Assembly: GCA_013076295.1 (NCBI GenBank)
Contig: RQOL01000024.1
Location: 1,426,001 to 1,490,000, forward strand
Direction: 5' to 3'
Origin: Sanderia malayensis
Lineage: Eukaryota; Cnidaria; Scyphozoa; Semaeostomeae; Pelagiidae
DNA length: 64,000 nucleotides
How positions within the stretch are numbered: position 1 is the stretch's first letter; each line of letters opens with the position of its first letter. The translations under genes were made by a program, and so were the position numbers. Below are positions 11,734 through 22,900 of the stretch, in pieces. The notes under the pieces were generated by a model that was not told where the DNA came from, searched no databases, and saw nothing but the letters and a program-made list of their open reading frames with translations.

Positions 11734-14700
11734 GTGTGTTGATGTGACGAGTGAGATTTCTAAGCTATCTTGCTACTTCTGATATTTTCCTGTCCCTTTG
11801 TATTGTCTGTTTGTCGTCACTTCTTTTGCTTGTGCCTTGGCTCGAATTGTGCATAAATGTTAGATTTGCTGTGCCTCGCTCGCTTCTTGTGTTGAGCGAG
11901 TAACGAGCGAGGCACATGGACGCAATGTAGCTAATGAGTTTACATAAATGTTTTATATACATATCTTGTTATTACAAGCGCAAATGCCGTGATTTATGTT
12001 GATTAATTTTGTCTTATTTTTAGCCACTATATCCGTAACAAACTCAAAAAGCTTTCTCGAGCGAACAAGGCTGACTCTAGATTTCGTCAATTTCTTCGCA
12101 CAAAGCCTTTGGCAAACATATCTCTCCATTTCATCTGGAAGCCTATTGGATCCAAATGCACCGCCCAGAGTAAAGCGACCATTGAAACTTCACCATGCTA
12201 CTCCTGTTGTATATAAAATTGTCACAGAGGACAAGGTATGCGATTAATTGTTAAACCTTCCTCTAGCATCTTTGACCTTTAAACTATAATGACCCTGTTT
12301 TTAAGTAACCCAAATCGACCGGTCTTCGTCTTGCATCTCTTTTTGGCCTCTGTTAACCCTGCATGCCATTTCTGGTTTTTCTTTTACCTTTGGAAATTCC
12401 TGATATTCTCTTTGACCCTTGACGGCTCCTTATTTTTTGTTGCTCTATAACTTTTTATTTTCTCCTTCACCTTAGACAATTCTTTATTTTTTTATTGTCC
12501 TTCGACTTTTCCTCAGTTTCTTTTTCACATCGACCTTTATATTGACCTTTTTATTGACCTTTTTATTGACCTTTATATTGACCACATTGACCACATTGAC
12601 CTTTATTGACCCTGACTTTTAAACTTCTTAACCATACTTCTCAATCCCAATCATTAAAGGTTGAGCTTCGCCTAACTCGCATCCAAGGTGGTAAAAAAGG
12701 ACCAATCATGCTGGTGCATGGTCTCGGCGTGGCTTCAAGTCTCTTTCTTATGGATACAGTCGATGTGAACTTTGTGGAATATCTCGTCAAACACAAGTAC
12801 GACGTATGGCTGTTTGATTGGAGAGTTTCGATCAACCTTCCCTGGGCCTGCTACACACAGTTCAACATTGATGACGTTGCTAATTACGATTTTCCCGCCG
12901 CTGTCGAAAAAATCTTGGAAGTCACCAAAGAGGTATTGTTTCCCCCTTCTTTTTATCTTTTGACCTTATTGCTTGATTTATATCAAAAGGAGAGACAAGA
13001 ATCTTGGTTATCAAGTTATATGATGGTTGTTTGTTGCTCTTAGCTGACCAAGCAAACCTGTATAAATATAAATATAAATATTATTATTATCATCATTATT
13101 TATTTATTTTTCTTGTTCTGTTTCCACTTCTTATTTACGGACAAGGTAATGTCCTTGGAAAGGGGACTTTGATTGAACGAAAAATTATTCCAAAGAATCC
13201 CACATCAACATGAAATTACCCCGAAATAATTTCTGCCCGCCTTTAAACTTTATTCACTTTCATCACTACTTTTCCTTCACAGAAAGACATCCAGCTTGTC
13301 ATCCACTGCTTCGGAGCAATTGCTTGCATTGCATCAGTCCTGTTGGGCAGGCTCGCTGGAAAAGTACGTTCTATCACCACGAGCCAAGTAAGTGCCATTG
13401 CTGTGGGCTCGTGTGTGAATAGGTTCAAGGCAAATAGTTGCATGGCTGATCTGCTTGGGAAATTGGGAGTAAAGTCTTTCACTGCCTATGTTGACAAAGA
13501 TGCAACGTGGAGCGAAAAAACATTGAACGTGATGACAAGAAAGTTCGCCAATATAGTTACTCCAACGAATGAGCATTGTTCCAGTGAAGTGTGTCACAGG
13601 TATGGCTGCATATCTTAACTCCAATTAGCTGCATAATTTATCTCCAGGTGGCTTCATAATTACATCAAGGTAACAGCACACCTATATCTCCAGATAAATT
13701 TTGGGACAAAAGTCTCGGGACACCTAGAAGTTTGCATGTTTTATATGCATGTTCTTCCCCATTTTCCCAGAAACAATGTTGTCTCTAGAGGCCGCTGTAT
13801 TGAATATCGCTGAAGTTCCTTTGGCCCAGTAATGAGTTAAGACTGGTGCACAAACAACATTGTTTTGAGGGCGGATGGGGGTCGCATTCTGCTCACAGGG
13901 AACAAATTGCGCAGAAGCATAGCATTTTCACCTGAATGTTTCCTGTGCCCCAGGGACTTTTGTCTTCTACTGTAGCTGCACATCTTTTTTATAGAATCAC
14001 TTTTATGTATGGCCTGCTGTACGAGCACAAGAATCTCAATGTAGCCACGCACGAAATATTACATGAAGTATTTGGACCTGCATCAATGGAAATTCTTCTG
14101 CATACTTCTTTAGTTACGCGAAAGCGACGTCTAGTAAGTTCCAAAGGTAAAGACATCTATCTGCCTGGCTTCACGAAAAAAAATCGCATGAAAGACGAAG
14201 CATTTCGCAAGAAAATGGATCTCCTCAATGTGCCAATAATGTTCTTTTATGGTAGGTACAGTCGAATCTCGAACAGATTCCCATTTCCCCTCGTTCTCTA
14301 TTTGGGTGAATTTAGTTCGGATATCTCGAACTCCCACTTGTTTTTGAACAAATTTTCATTTCCCCTGCGAGTTCGAGACAGTGAGAGTCGACTGTATTAC
14401 TATATTTCTGCTGAATAACAATGCGCTATGCATTGTTATTTCTCTATCTCCTATCTGCCCCTTTTCTTTCTATAAGCATTTAGGTTTTTGCTTAGAGACA
14501 ATTGATGCTTGCCAAGAACGCCAAGGAAATCCATGGCTATTTATTTATCCATTGATATCGTATCAGTGTTCAATAGCACTGAATGTGCGAATAGCCAGAG
14601 CAGTGAAAGAATATTTTTCGTTCTCTCGAAGGAGAAGAAAATCAGTGCTGGGAACCAGATGGCCTCCTTCAAATGTACAACATTGTGAAAGAGGCGAATC

Positions 14701-17700
14701 CTAATCAGGATTACGTGCTGTACGGAGTTGAAGGTACTACTTTTTCACTATGCAAGTAAGCATGTCTCAGGCTGCATGTAGTAAGAGAAAATGCAATGAT
14801 GTTTTTAGTGTTGTTTTGTGACAAGCTATTAGTGTAAGTATTATTAAAAAAGCTGTTTTGGCATTGCAGATTACGGGCACTTGGATGGTTTCATGGGAAA
14901 ACAAGCCCACATTGACGTGTTTCCAAATTTAGTTCGCTGGCTGGACAAATACGCTGAGGATCATTACGTCAGAGATGGCAAGGCTAGAGAGCTCGTATCT
15001 AATGCATTGGCAAAGGATGAAAACCGTTCGTCAAACATTACAAGTATACAATATTTATTTATTAGTTCTTTTCATCTTCACATTCATTAAAGACCTTGTC
15101 ATAAACACCTTGCAGACTGATTATAAATCCACATTTTACATTTGTTTATTTTTCAAACTCAGAGCAGAAGTCAGCGGACTCTGACCTCGTTCTGAAGCTG
15201 GCAGATGAATTGGACAAGACTAAGGAAATATTATGTGACTCTGATGGCGAGTCAGATTGCGATAGCAGAGAATCTACGAATAATGACATCATAAACAGCG
15301 AAAGCCACGTGACCCACGACCTTGCAGATGCCAGCCCCACGCAGCTTGAGTCGGTAAAAACGAGGTTAGAAGAAATGTTGAAGAAGACGTCACGGTTGCT
15401 ATGGGAAAGAAAGGCTTCAACGAATAGTGCTTTCCATTTAATGCCAAGGTAATGCTTTAATTTAGATAGCTTATTAAATCATTAGGGTTTTATCCACATT
15501 TGTAGCTCGTTTCTGTGTATTTGAGATTTAAACTACAATCGAGCTTCAATTTGAAAGTGGCAAAGTTGTTTGAGCGATGGAAGTGTTAAAGGAGAATAGA
15601 ATACATTGAGATCAAGGGAAGGAGGAAAATGCAATCTTTAAGGCATATAGTATATTTAGTAGCAGTCTTTAATTTGAAGTTGAATCAAGTAACAGATTGA
15701 GTATTCAACTTCTAAGCTTCACGAAGTCGGTTATTTTCTATTCTAGGTACCATGCCCCAGAGTCCACATGCTGCGAACAAGTTATAATAAAGACATTCAC
15801 ATTGAATGACAACACAAGAAAACGAGAAATCTTTGCTCTCAGCGATCTCCATCTCGGTGTTGATTGGTCGAAAGAAATCGAATCACGTCTGTTGAATTTT
15901 ATTGCTACGATGGCGAGAATTGCGGAGGAGTTTGTGCACAGCCTCGTTCTTGTTGGAGACATACTGGAAATGTGCATGACACCAATGGCTGTGACTCCAC
16001 CTACAAAAGAAGAATTTATGACAACCTGGAAGAGCGACATCGTATGTTTTCTTGTTGTCCCCATTGCTCTGCTTCACTTAACTTCTTGCCGTCGTTCCAG
16101 CTTATTGCCACATACATTTTATTTGTTCTCATTTCTGTGTCATTATATTTTCTCCTACTGTTAACTTTTATTTATTTTTTTTTCTTATTCTGCAAGATCC
16201 TTTTTCGAAAATCTTGGCAGACCTTTCCCAAACTCCTGACATTATCAGGAGCATACCACATTTCTCTCTAGCCAATTCTTATTGATTAAACATTATTGAT
16301 TTGCTTTTTTATTGAACTTCCTCTTCTATATTTATTTCTTTCCTACCGTCTTACTTGAAATGTTCTTTGCCTTTTCTTTTCCAGCATTCCCTCCTCTCTC
16401 TCTTCAAAAATCTTTTCGTGTACATTAATCCATAACACAATGAACCTCTGCTTACTTTTTATCAAGCAATTCTTCTCCAGATCGTGAAGTCATTTGCTGA
16501 CGCAGTGCGCAAGATGGCGGATGAAGATAAAGTAAACGTATTCTATGTCAGAGGTGATCATGATCGAGATATGACTAATGAAATGATCAAAGAACTATTC
16601 GGAGACAAAGTAAGAAGCCTGTTCATGAATGCTTCCTTGCTTCATCTTGCCAATTTTTACTTTATTTACTTTATTTTATGCTTATCATGCTAATAATTGT
16701 ATGCCTATTCATTTATCTCGTCATGATTAATAACCTTTCGTTTCTAGAGCATTATTATTCCATCCAGCCTGCTTTGATCAGCTTCAATGCGCCTGAACTA
16801 TAGAGATAGGATATAACATATATGATATAAGATATAATATCCCATCTCCATGGCCTGAACAGAGCTTTAAGCCACCATCTTTAATAATCTTTTTAATCCT
16901 CAGGTCATATTTGTTCCCGGCTGCCTTGTTTTGAAGCTCGAAATCATGACAAAGCAGTACACAATCAGGTTTGAACACGGACACAGTGCAGACATCTTTA
17001 GCAGCTACAATTACTTGAACTCAAAGCAAACGTCTTCAACCAATGAGGAGAAGCCATTCTCCTATTACGTCACAAGGGCCCTGAGTTCCACGCAAGAAAG
17101 ATTTTTCTCAGACACAAGAGACGTAAGAACCTGTTGCTTATGTATAGGTCATGCGTTGTAGGACAGTTGGAAATGGTTTCAAAGTGAGCAGAAGGTGCTC
17201 ATTAGTAGGATTAGCCTCCTTCTGAGTACTTGCGTATTCATTTGCATGAATTTGTTTTGCAACCCCAGGTCAGTTGCTGATACATTGTGTACTATACTTT
17301 GAGTTGTCATTCATGCACTACAAACTTTTAGAATAAAATAATATAATAATATTTTATAATAATAATTATAGTTTCTTGAGACTGAGCGAGCAGTTATTGT
17401 GTTGGCAAAAAGCATTCTGCAACGGCGACTAGTCCCTTCTATAATAATAATATTCATGCTAGACAGCTGAAAACGATCTCAAAATGATCAACAGACACTA
17501 ATTAGTAGCACCACTCAGACTCTTCAGCACATGCCCCACTTGAAATCCCCCCCTGGTGTCACAGCCCCCCTTTCTTTGTCACACCTCAAGAAACGTATTT
17601 TCATTCTAGATAACGAGAAACTTTGTTACGAAAACACTGAATCTTGTCCCTCCAGTTATTTCTGGCTCAACATTTATCGACATCCTAAACGCCGGACCAT

Positions 17701-18663
17701 TACGAAAATTGTTTTGCGAAAAACTAATCGAAAAAGCAATTGGCAAGGACTTGACTGGAGAAGAGTCGGTAATTTTGGATGATGAGAAGTGGATTCGACT
17801 CTCAAATATTTTCAAAACAAAGTTCCTATCAAGAGCCATAGCGCAGGTAAATGTGTCTTAATGCTTCTAGGTTATGAAGCCCTAATGCTTTTCAAGAGGC
17901 CTAAGCGTGTGCATTACCTGTTGTAAGGTGTTGTGTGTATAGATAGGTAGAACATATGCAGAGAAATAGAACATATGCAGAGAATTAGTAGAACATGTGC
18001 AGAGAATTAGAACATATGCAGAGAAATGCGTCTTAATGCTTCTAGTTTATAAGGCCTTAATGCTTTTCACGAGGCCTAAACGCATGCATTACCTGTTGTA
18101 AGAGATGCTACGTGCATAGATAGGTAGAACATAGGCAGAGAAATGGCATGAAATTGTGAAAGATTTGCTGCATGACATTTTTTTTACAGCATGGCTCATC
18201 TGATGTTTACGAGATGCTACAAAGCTCAATTGATGATTTGTCATTTCACATCAAAGAATGCCACGAAGATGTTGTTGTCATGGGCCATTCTCATTTATGC
18301 ACGTTGCAGAGCATGCGCAGTAAGGGTGGAAATACAATTTATGCAAATTGTGGCACGTGGATCGACCTCTGCGCCCGGGTAAGTACAATTTTGAATCTCC
18401 ATTAGAATACCCCCCCCCAGCCAGTAACAAAACAAAGTAATATTGATAGTATTTTTTGCACGATTTACCTTTGTCTTCACGAAAAGATTGAGCCTACAGT
18501 TTCACCAGGGAAGGTTGAGCCTATACTTTGTTGTAATTTATTAGGTAGTTAACATGAAGTTCACACAACTCATTCTTTTCCCTAGCATTCATATGTGAAA
18601 ATTGTCCCTCCCACCTCAAGGCTGCACGGAGAAGTTGAGCTGAAGTATGAAGAGAATTTTTAG
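6904..18663 (+). CDS. Three-domain fusion: GMC oxidoreductase - alpha/beta hydrolase - metallophosphoesterase (21 exons, 1676 aa)
   Basis: Exons: 6904-7156, 7560-7899, 8246-8408, 8805-9332, 9489-9801, 10341-10523, 10932-11153, 11473-11733, 12024-12235, 12660-12932, 13283-13599, 13995-14251, 14632-14733, 14870-15043, 15163-15448, 15747-16041, 16481-16609, 16904-17122, 17610-17846, 18190-18378, 18586-18663. The joined CDS is 5031 nt. All 20 introns are GT-AG and every phase agrees, with no internal stop. The start follows an in-frame TGA (6901-6903). No signal peptide or membrane segment is seen. Domains: GMC about 22-600, linker 600-825, hydrolase about 826-1180, acidic linker 1200-1290, phosphoesterase about 1310-1676. 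From memory, bacteria carry GMC-hydrolase fusions of similar order; the added phosphoesterase and the animal setting are unusual. The inferred role is a multi-step enzyme on a sterol-like or lipid substrate; the substrate is unknown. Separate adjacent genes are unlikely because no stop, start or poly(A) site lies at the domain boundaries. Confidence 0.88.
9946..10183. mobile_element. hAT-type MITE, 238 bp, with 8-bp target duplication
   Basis: The element begins CAGTGGCGTAGATA and ends with its exact reverse complement (14-bp terminal inverted repeats). It is flanked on both sides by GTCACTTA (9938-9945 and 10184-10191), a perfect 8-bp target site duplication, which is the hAT signature. It holds no ORF. 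It sits in intron 5 of the GMC fusion gene. The undamaged ends and duplication suggest a recent insertion. Confidence 0.88.
12532..12612. repeat. TTGACC(TTTxTA) short tandem repeat
   Basis: Units of roughly 10-15 bases built on ATTGACC with T-rich spacers repeat about seven times. The array lies in intron 9 of the fusion gene and ends about 50 bases before exon 10. Confidence 0.65.
14257..14396. mobile_element. mariner-like MITE, about 140 bp, near a splice donor
   Basis: It starts TACAGTCGA and ends TCGACTGTA, with internally related inverted segments and TA at both ends, as for Tc1/mariner-type MITEs. It begins at base 6 of intron 12 of the fusion gene, so only GTAGG of the original donor region separates it from the exon. 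Confidence 0.65.
17161..17510. repeat. Dispersed relatives of the 184-bp satellite unit
   Basis: Two segments (17161-17216 and 17461-17510) resemble the part of the 30-31 kb tandem unit that reads AGCTGAAA..CTCAAAATGATCA..CTAATTAGTAG. They lie in intron 18 of the fusion gene. Similarity was judged by eye. Confidence 0.45.
17850..18147. repeat. Direct duplication of about 120 bp, period about 175 bp
   Basis: The stretch from about 17850 to 17970 recurs at about 18025-18147 with scattered substitutions; both copies contain TCTTAATGCTTCTAG and ATAGATAGGTAGAACAT. A shorter AGAACATATGCAGAGAA motif repeats between them. It lies entirely in intron 19 of the fusion gene. Confidence 0.7.
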
Positions 18664-19918
18664 CTCCTCAAGACATTTCAATTCTGCCACAGTAAGACCA
18701 AGAATAAAATATTGAAAATTTTTTGTTTCGTAATAACTTATCGCTCTAGCTTAGCTTGTGCTCTGTTGTATGTGTGTTGCTGTATTTGATATTTATTTCT
18801 ATTTTTTAATGTGGAAAAATTCTCTGCATTTATGAATAATGTACGTTTTCTACAAAGACCCCTCAAGGGCTATTTTTTTAGAGGGGGATTATAAAGCCCT
18901 CTTAAATACACCATACATGTAAATATATAACTCATTTTCAAATCTTCTCTTTTTTCATTAAATTTAGTCCCCATTATTATTTTGCAAAATCACAAAGCTT
19001 GGGCGAGATATTTTATTTGCATTTGTCAATAGAACAAATTTATTTTCTTTTCTGATTTTGATTTCAAATATTTTCAAATTGCTTTCAAAGACTTAATCAT
19101 TTTAATAGAATTATTCTATAAATATTTAATTTATCATTGACAAAATACATGAAATTTCTGCGGCACTCGATAAAACACCACTGGGGTGTCGCATGGTAAA
19201 AATCACGTGTTGGCAGTGGCGGCTAACTGCGGGGCTCTGACATTTTTTAGAATGGGGTTTGATTGATCAAGGCGGAGCAAGTCAGAGACTCGCAGTAGTT
19301 GGCATGCACCACACTCATAGCTTCGTCAATAGTTACGCGTCTGCGATGGTCTAAATTGAATAATGTCAAATGGAGCCTTTGATTTTTAATAAATAATTTG
19401 TTTACTTGTATTCATAATTCATGAATTCACTCTTAATTATCTTCATGGTTCTTGAGTAACTTAAGTCTGTGTTGTTATAGCAACAATGACAGGTATGTGA
19501 TCCTGTTAAGCCTCGTTCCCATTCCGTACGTTTGGTTTCCTGGGAACTATCAAAATACAGTTTGCATATGGCGAGTGGATTGTTAACATTTCATTTTGTT
19601 TGAAAATTGTGTATACTTACAGCATTATATATCACCATTTTGAACTAAATAACAGTGGCACTTGCATTTTTAGTGATTGATAGCCAAAGAAAGTGTTGAT
19701 TACTGGATGCTAAAGCTGTTTACGAGCGACCATCAAAACAGGCCTAAATCGGAAAAGGTATTTATTTGTCATTGATTAAGTTTCTTCACTGTTGCGTGCT
19801 TTATTCACCAATGTCATGGATATCTACCTGGTTGCTAACTTCTGATTCTGCAATCTGCTTTTTAAATAACTGGTTGGTATATAAAAACTGTGGATAATAA
19901 CAGTGAGAAGAATTTAAA
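18664..19918. other. 3' UTR of fusion gene and upstream region of lebercilin-like gene
   Basis: An AATAAA hexamer at 18703-18708, 40 bases after the fusion stop codon, is the likely poly(A) signal. The remainder must contain the lebercilin-like promoter and 5' UTR. A non-coding first exon ending near 19758 at a GTATTT donor is possible but unproven. No other gene is seen. Confidence 0.5.
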
Positions 19919-22900
19919 ATGCCAATTTCAAAGAAGAAAGGACTCGATGATTTTTATGGCTACGATGACAGAGAAGATAACGGAGGGTTATACGATGATG
20001 ATTTCGATTCAGACTCCGGGAAGGAAGACAAATCATTTGAAGCATCAAAACCAAGCAAATCTGGAGGTAATAATAAAAAGACAACTGAAAGGTCTCCAAG
20101 GTATGGATCTGTTCAAAGCGACCAATTAGACAGCGCGAGAAAACAATATGGTAGTGCATTTTCCAAGTCAAGTTATTCTACAGGAGGAGGATATAAACGC
20201 AGAAAAGGTGGGTTGATATTAATTGCTGGAGTCATGTGTGTAAGGGCTGTGGTGGGTACAATTTGGTGTACAACCTTTGAAAGGTTTGTCACAGCGTCGT
20301 CATAGTTCTGAAGTCGATGTTTACAAATTGTCTAGGATCATAACGACGAGGTATCAAAGCTATTTCACTCCACTCTCCTTCAAAGACAAAACATCAAATG
20401 CAACTTATTATTGTTAGGTGGGCGTGAATGTGTGTAAGGCATAATGTTACTGAAGGTGTGAAAGTTAAGATGTTCACTTAATGTTCCTCCCACTTTTGAA
20501 ACACGTTAACCGGCTATTGATTTGTCTTGCTCCAAAACTATTTCCTCGTTGTCAACCTGACCTTAGCGTTGGAGAGAAAAGGAGGGAGGAACTGCGGAGG
20601 AGAAGAGGAGGGACTAGCTGTTGATCGAAAAGCAGTTGTATTTTGATTTTGCCGCTTCGGCCTTGGGAATCGACCGCGCGGTCAAAAGACACAATACTGG
20701 GATGGCAATACTTTTTGTTACATACATTCTTGATTCCGTTGGAACGTGTTATTAAGCCCCAACTTGTCAATTAATAATGTTGTTGTGTTGTTGTGTTTTG
20801 CAGACAATAAAAAGCGCGTGGAACTTTACAAGCCTCCTCCAAGCAACCCGATCAGTCAGAGAGTTCTGTCCGCGAGACGCAACAAGATAAACACATTGCA
20901 AAACCTCGTTTTGGAGCTTCAAAACGAGAATGAACAGTTGCGAATTGAAATTCGCGACCTGAAGCGGTCGTCAAGGATACAAGAGAAGGCGATAAAGAGA
21001 CTGGATAACGAAGAGGCTGACTTACCATTGTTGTTACAAAAACACCATTCCGAGGTCGGTATATATCTATACGTTATACTTTATACTCTATACGTTATAC
21101 TTATATCTAACGCTTTTGAAGACCAGATTGTGGAGAAGTACCCCCTGTTTTATGTAGAGGTCATTTACATATATGCTAGACAAGAGATTAGGGTGGAGTT
21201 TTTGGAGATACAAGTTGAGATAAGATTGGTTTTAGGATAACTTGAGAGAATTGTGTAATAGAGGTTTAAGGAATTTTAGAGATAATAAAGAAAAAGCAAG
21301 CACTGTCTGTTCCCTGATTCAAACTTCATGACAAGATCAACAATAGTGGACTATAGGCCTTGGAACACCTGAAAGATACGAAAAAAGGCTATCAAGCCGT
21401 ATGCTTCCTTTTTGTTGGCGTCATTCAACTTCCACCCCCCCCCCTAAGTTAAGAATGATTTTCTTGATATTTCGTGAGATTATCTCTAGAGACAACACTG
21501 TTTGGGGAGGGGAGGGGGGGTGAAGGATAAGTGCAAAGTTTTGCAAAAGTCGTAAGTGTCCTAGGATTTTTTTTCACTATTGTATATACAGTGAAGTTTC
21601 GAAATAACGAACCTTGTTGGGAATCGAGATGTATTTCATCACATTAGAAGCTCTTGAAATCAATTGAGAGTGGGTTGTTGCTAGTATGGTGAGTTTCAAA
21701 GAGCATTTGATTATTTGATGGAAGTTCGTTGTGTGAGGCTTTGATTGTTATGCCGAGGTTCGTCAAACGTTATTTGGAGATGGAATTTGTGTGTTGGAAT
21801 TGTAAAGCCTGGTTTCCATATAGTCGTTGAGGGTCGCTGAAAAGATTAAAAATCACACCGAGACATTGTCAAAACTTGATTTTAATCCTTTGAACGACCT
21901 TCAAGGAACGACCCTTAACGACTATATGGAAACCAGGCTTTAGCATTAGAAGATGTTAGTTTGTAATTCTGGGTTGGATTTTTCCAGGTGAGTGCCTTGA
22001 AAGAAAAGTTGAAGAAGCAGAAAGAGCGGTCGGAAAGAGCGCAGGAGGAAGTGAAGAAGAAAGATCTCGAATTACTGAAACTCAGAGATAAAGTAAGGAA
22101 GTTTGAAGAAATTACGAAGGAGAAACGACTTGATGAACGCGAAAAGCTGCAAAGTAAACTCGAAAGGTTGCAATTAGAATTAGGAGAAAAGGATGGGAAA
22201 ATATCGGTACGTGTATAGTTTTGTATTCTTGCATAATTTTCTTTATTCACGTCTATATCTTTTGAGGTGATAAAATGTTGCGTTTTCTAATCTCATCAGT
22301 AAATAATGGTTCACGAATTAGACTTTCTGAAAGAACATGGCAAAATTGAATTTCAATTTTCGCGTTCTCACCGACCAGTGAGGTTATATGGTTAGCAGAG
22401 GTTTGATTCTGTGTGCGAATGTTTGTAGCAAATACAAAAACATTGTTTTTAAAGTATCCATCTAGCCACCGATCCATCGCTAGAACATGCCTTGGTTCCT
22501 TCTACACGTAATAGGATCATTTCTAAGTAGGATCATTTCGATTTTCGTGTTGAATTTCGAATAAAGGCTTTATGGTGATGATTGGTGATGATGATGAACG
22601 TGGTTTTAATTTTCGTAGGAATTGGAGAAAGTCGTGAAATTAAGCGAGAAGGTGCGAATGAGAGAAATAAAAGATAGAAATGATAAATATAAGAAAGCTA
22701 TTGAGGAATTGAGAAGATTGGAAAATATGCAGAAAGACTTACAAGATAAATTTAAGGTACGTTACTATTATTTTTGTTGGTAATTTTCGTTTTGAAGGAG
22801 TCGTGAAATTAAGAATTGAAGTAAGTATGTTTTTTCTTAGGAAAAGGAGAAAGAATTGCACACACAGAATATTTATTCACAGAGAATCGTTCAAAAAAGG

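Larger units (their letters stand above)
12024..15043 (+). other. Domain 2 of fusion: alpha/beta hydrolase with Cys at the nucleophile position
   Basis: Seen: an oxyanion-hole-like LVHGLGVASSLF in exon 10, DVWLFDWR in the same exon, and the elbow VIHCFGA in exon 11 with Cys925 where Ser is usual. Exons 13-14 give GEENQCWEPD (acid region) and DYGHLDGFMG with His1145 as the likely catalytic histidine. The fold order (HG motif, elbow, acid, His) is complete. Cys nucleophiles are known in dienelactone hydrolase; from memory, bacterial relatives of this fusion also carry HC-x-G here. Substrate unknown; ester or thioester hydrolysis is inferred. Confidence 0.82.
15747..18663 (+). other. Domain 3 of fusion: calcineurin-like (LpxH-type) metallophosphoesterase
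   Basis: The five metal-binding blocks of the superfamily are present in order: DLH at 1328-1330, VGD at 1364-1366, GDHD at 1418-1421, HGH at 1461-1463 and GHSH at 1620-1623. The spacing and DLHLG start resemble bacterial LpxH-type pyrophosphatases more than PP1-type phosphatases. Because all metal ligands remain, activity on a phosphomono- or diester is likely. The linker before it (exon 15) is acidic and rich in Ser, Asp and Glu, as expected for a flexible hinge. Confidence 0.85.

Noticed and set aside
6904..18663. Alternative that the GMC, hydrolase and phosphoesterase regions are two or three adjacent genes
   Set aside because: No stop codon, start codon with context or poly(A) site was found between the domains, and intron phases agree through both boundaries.
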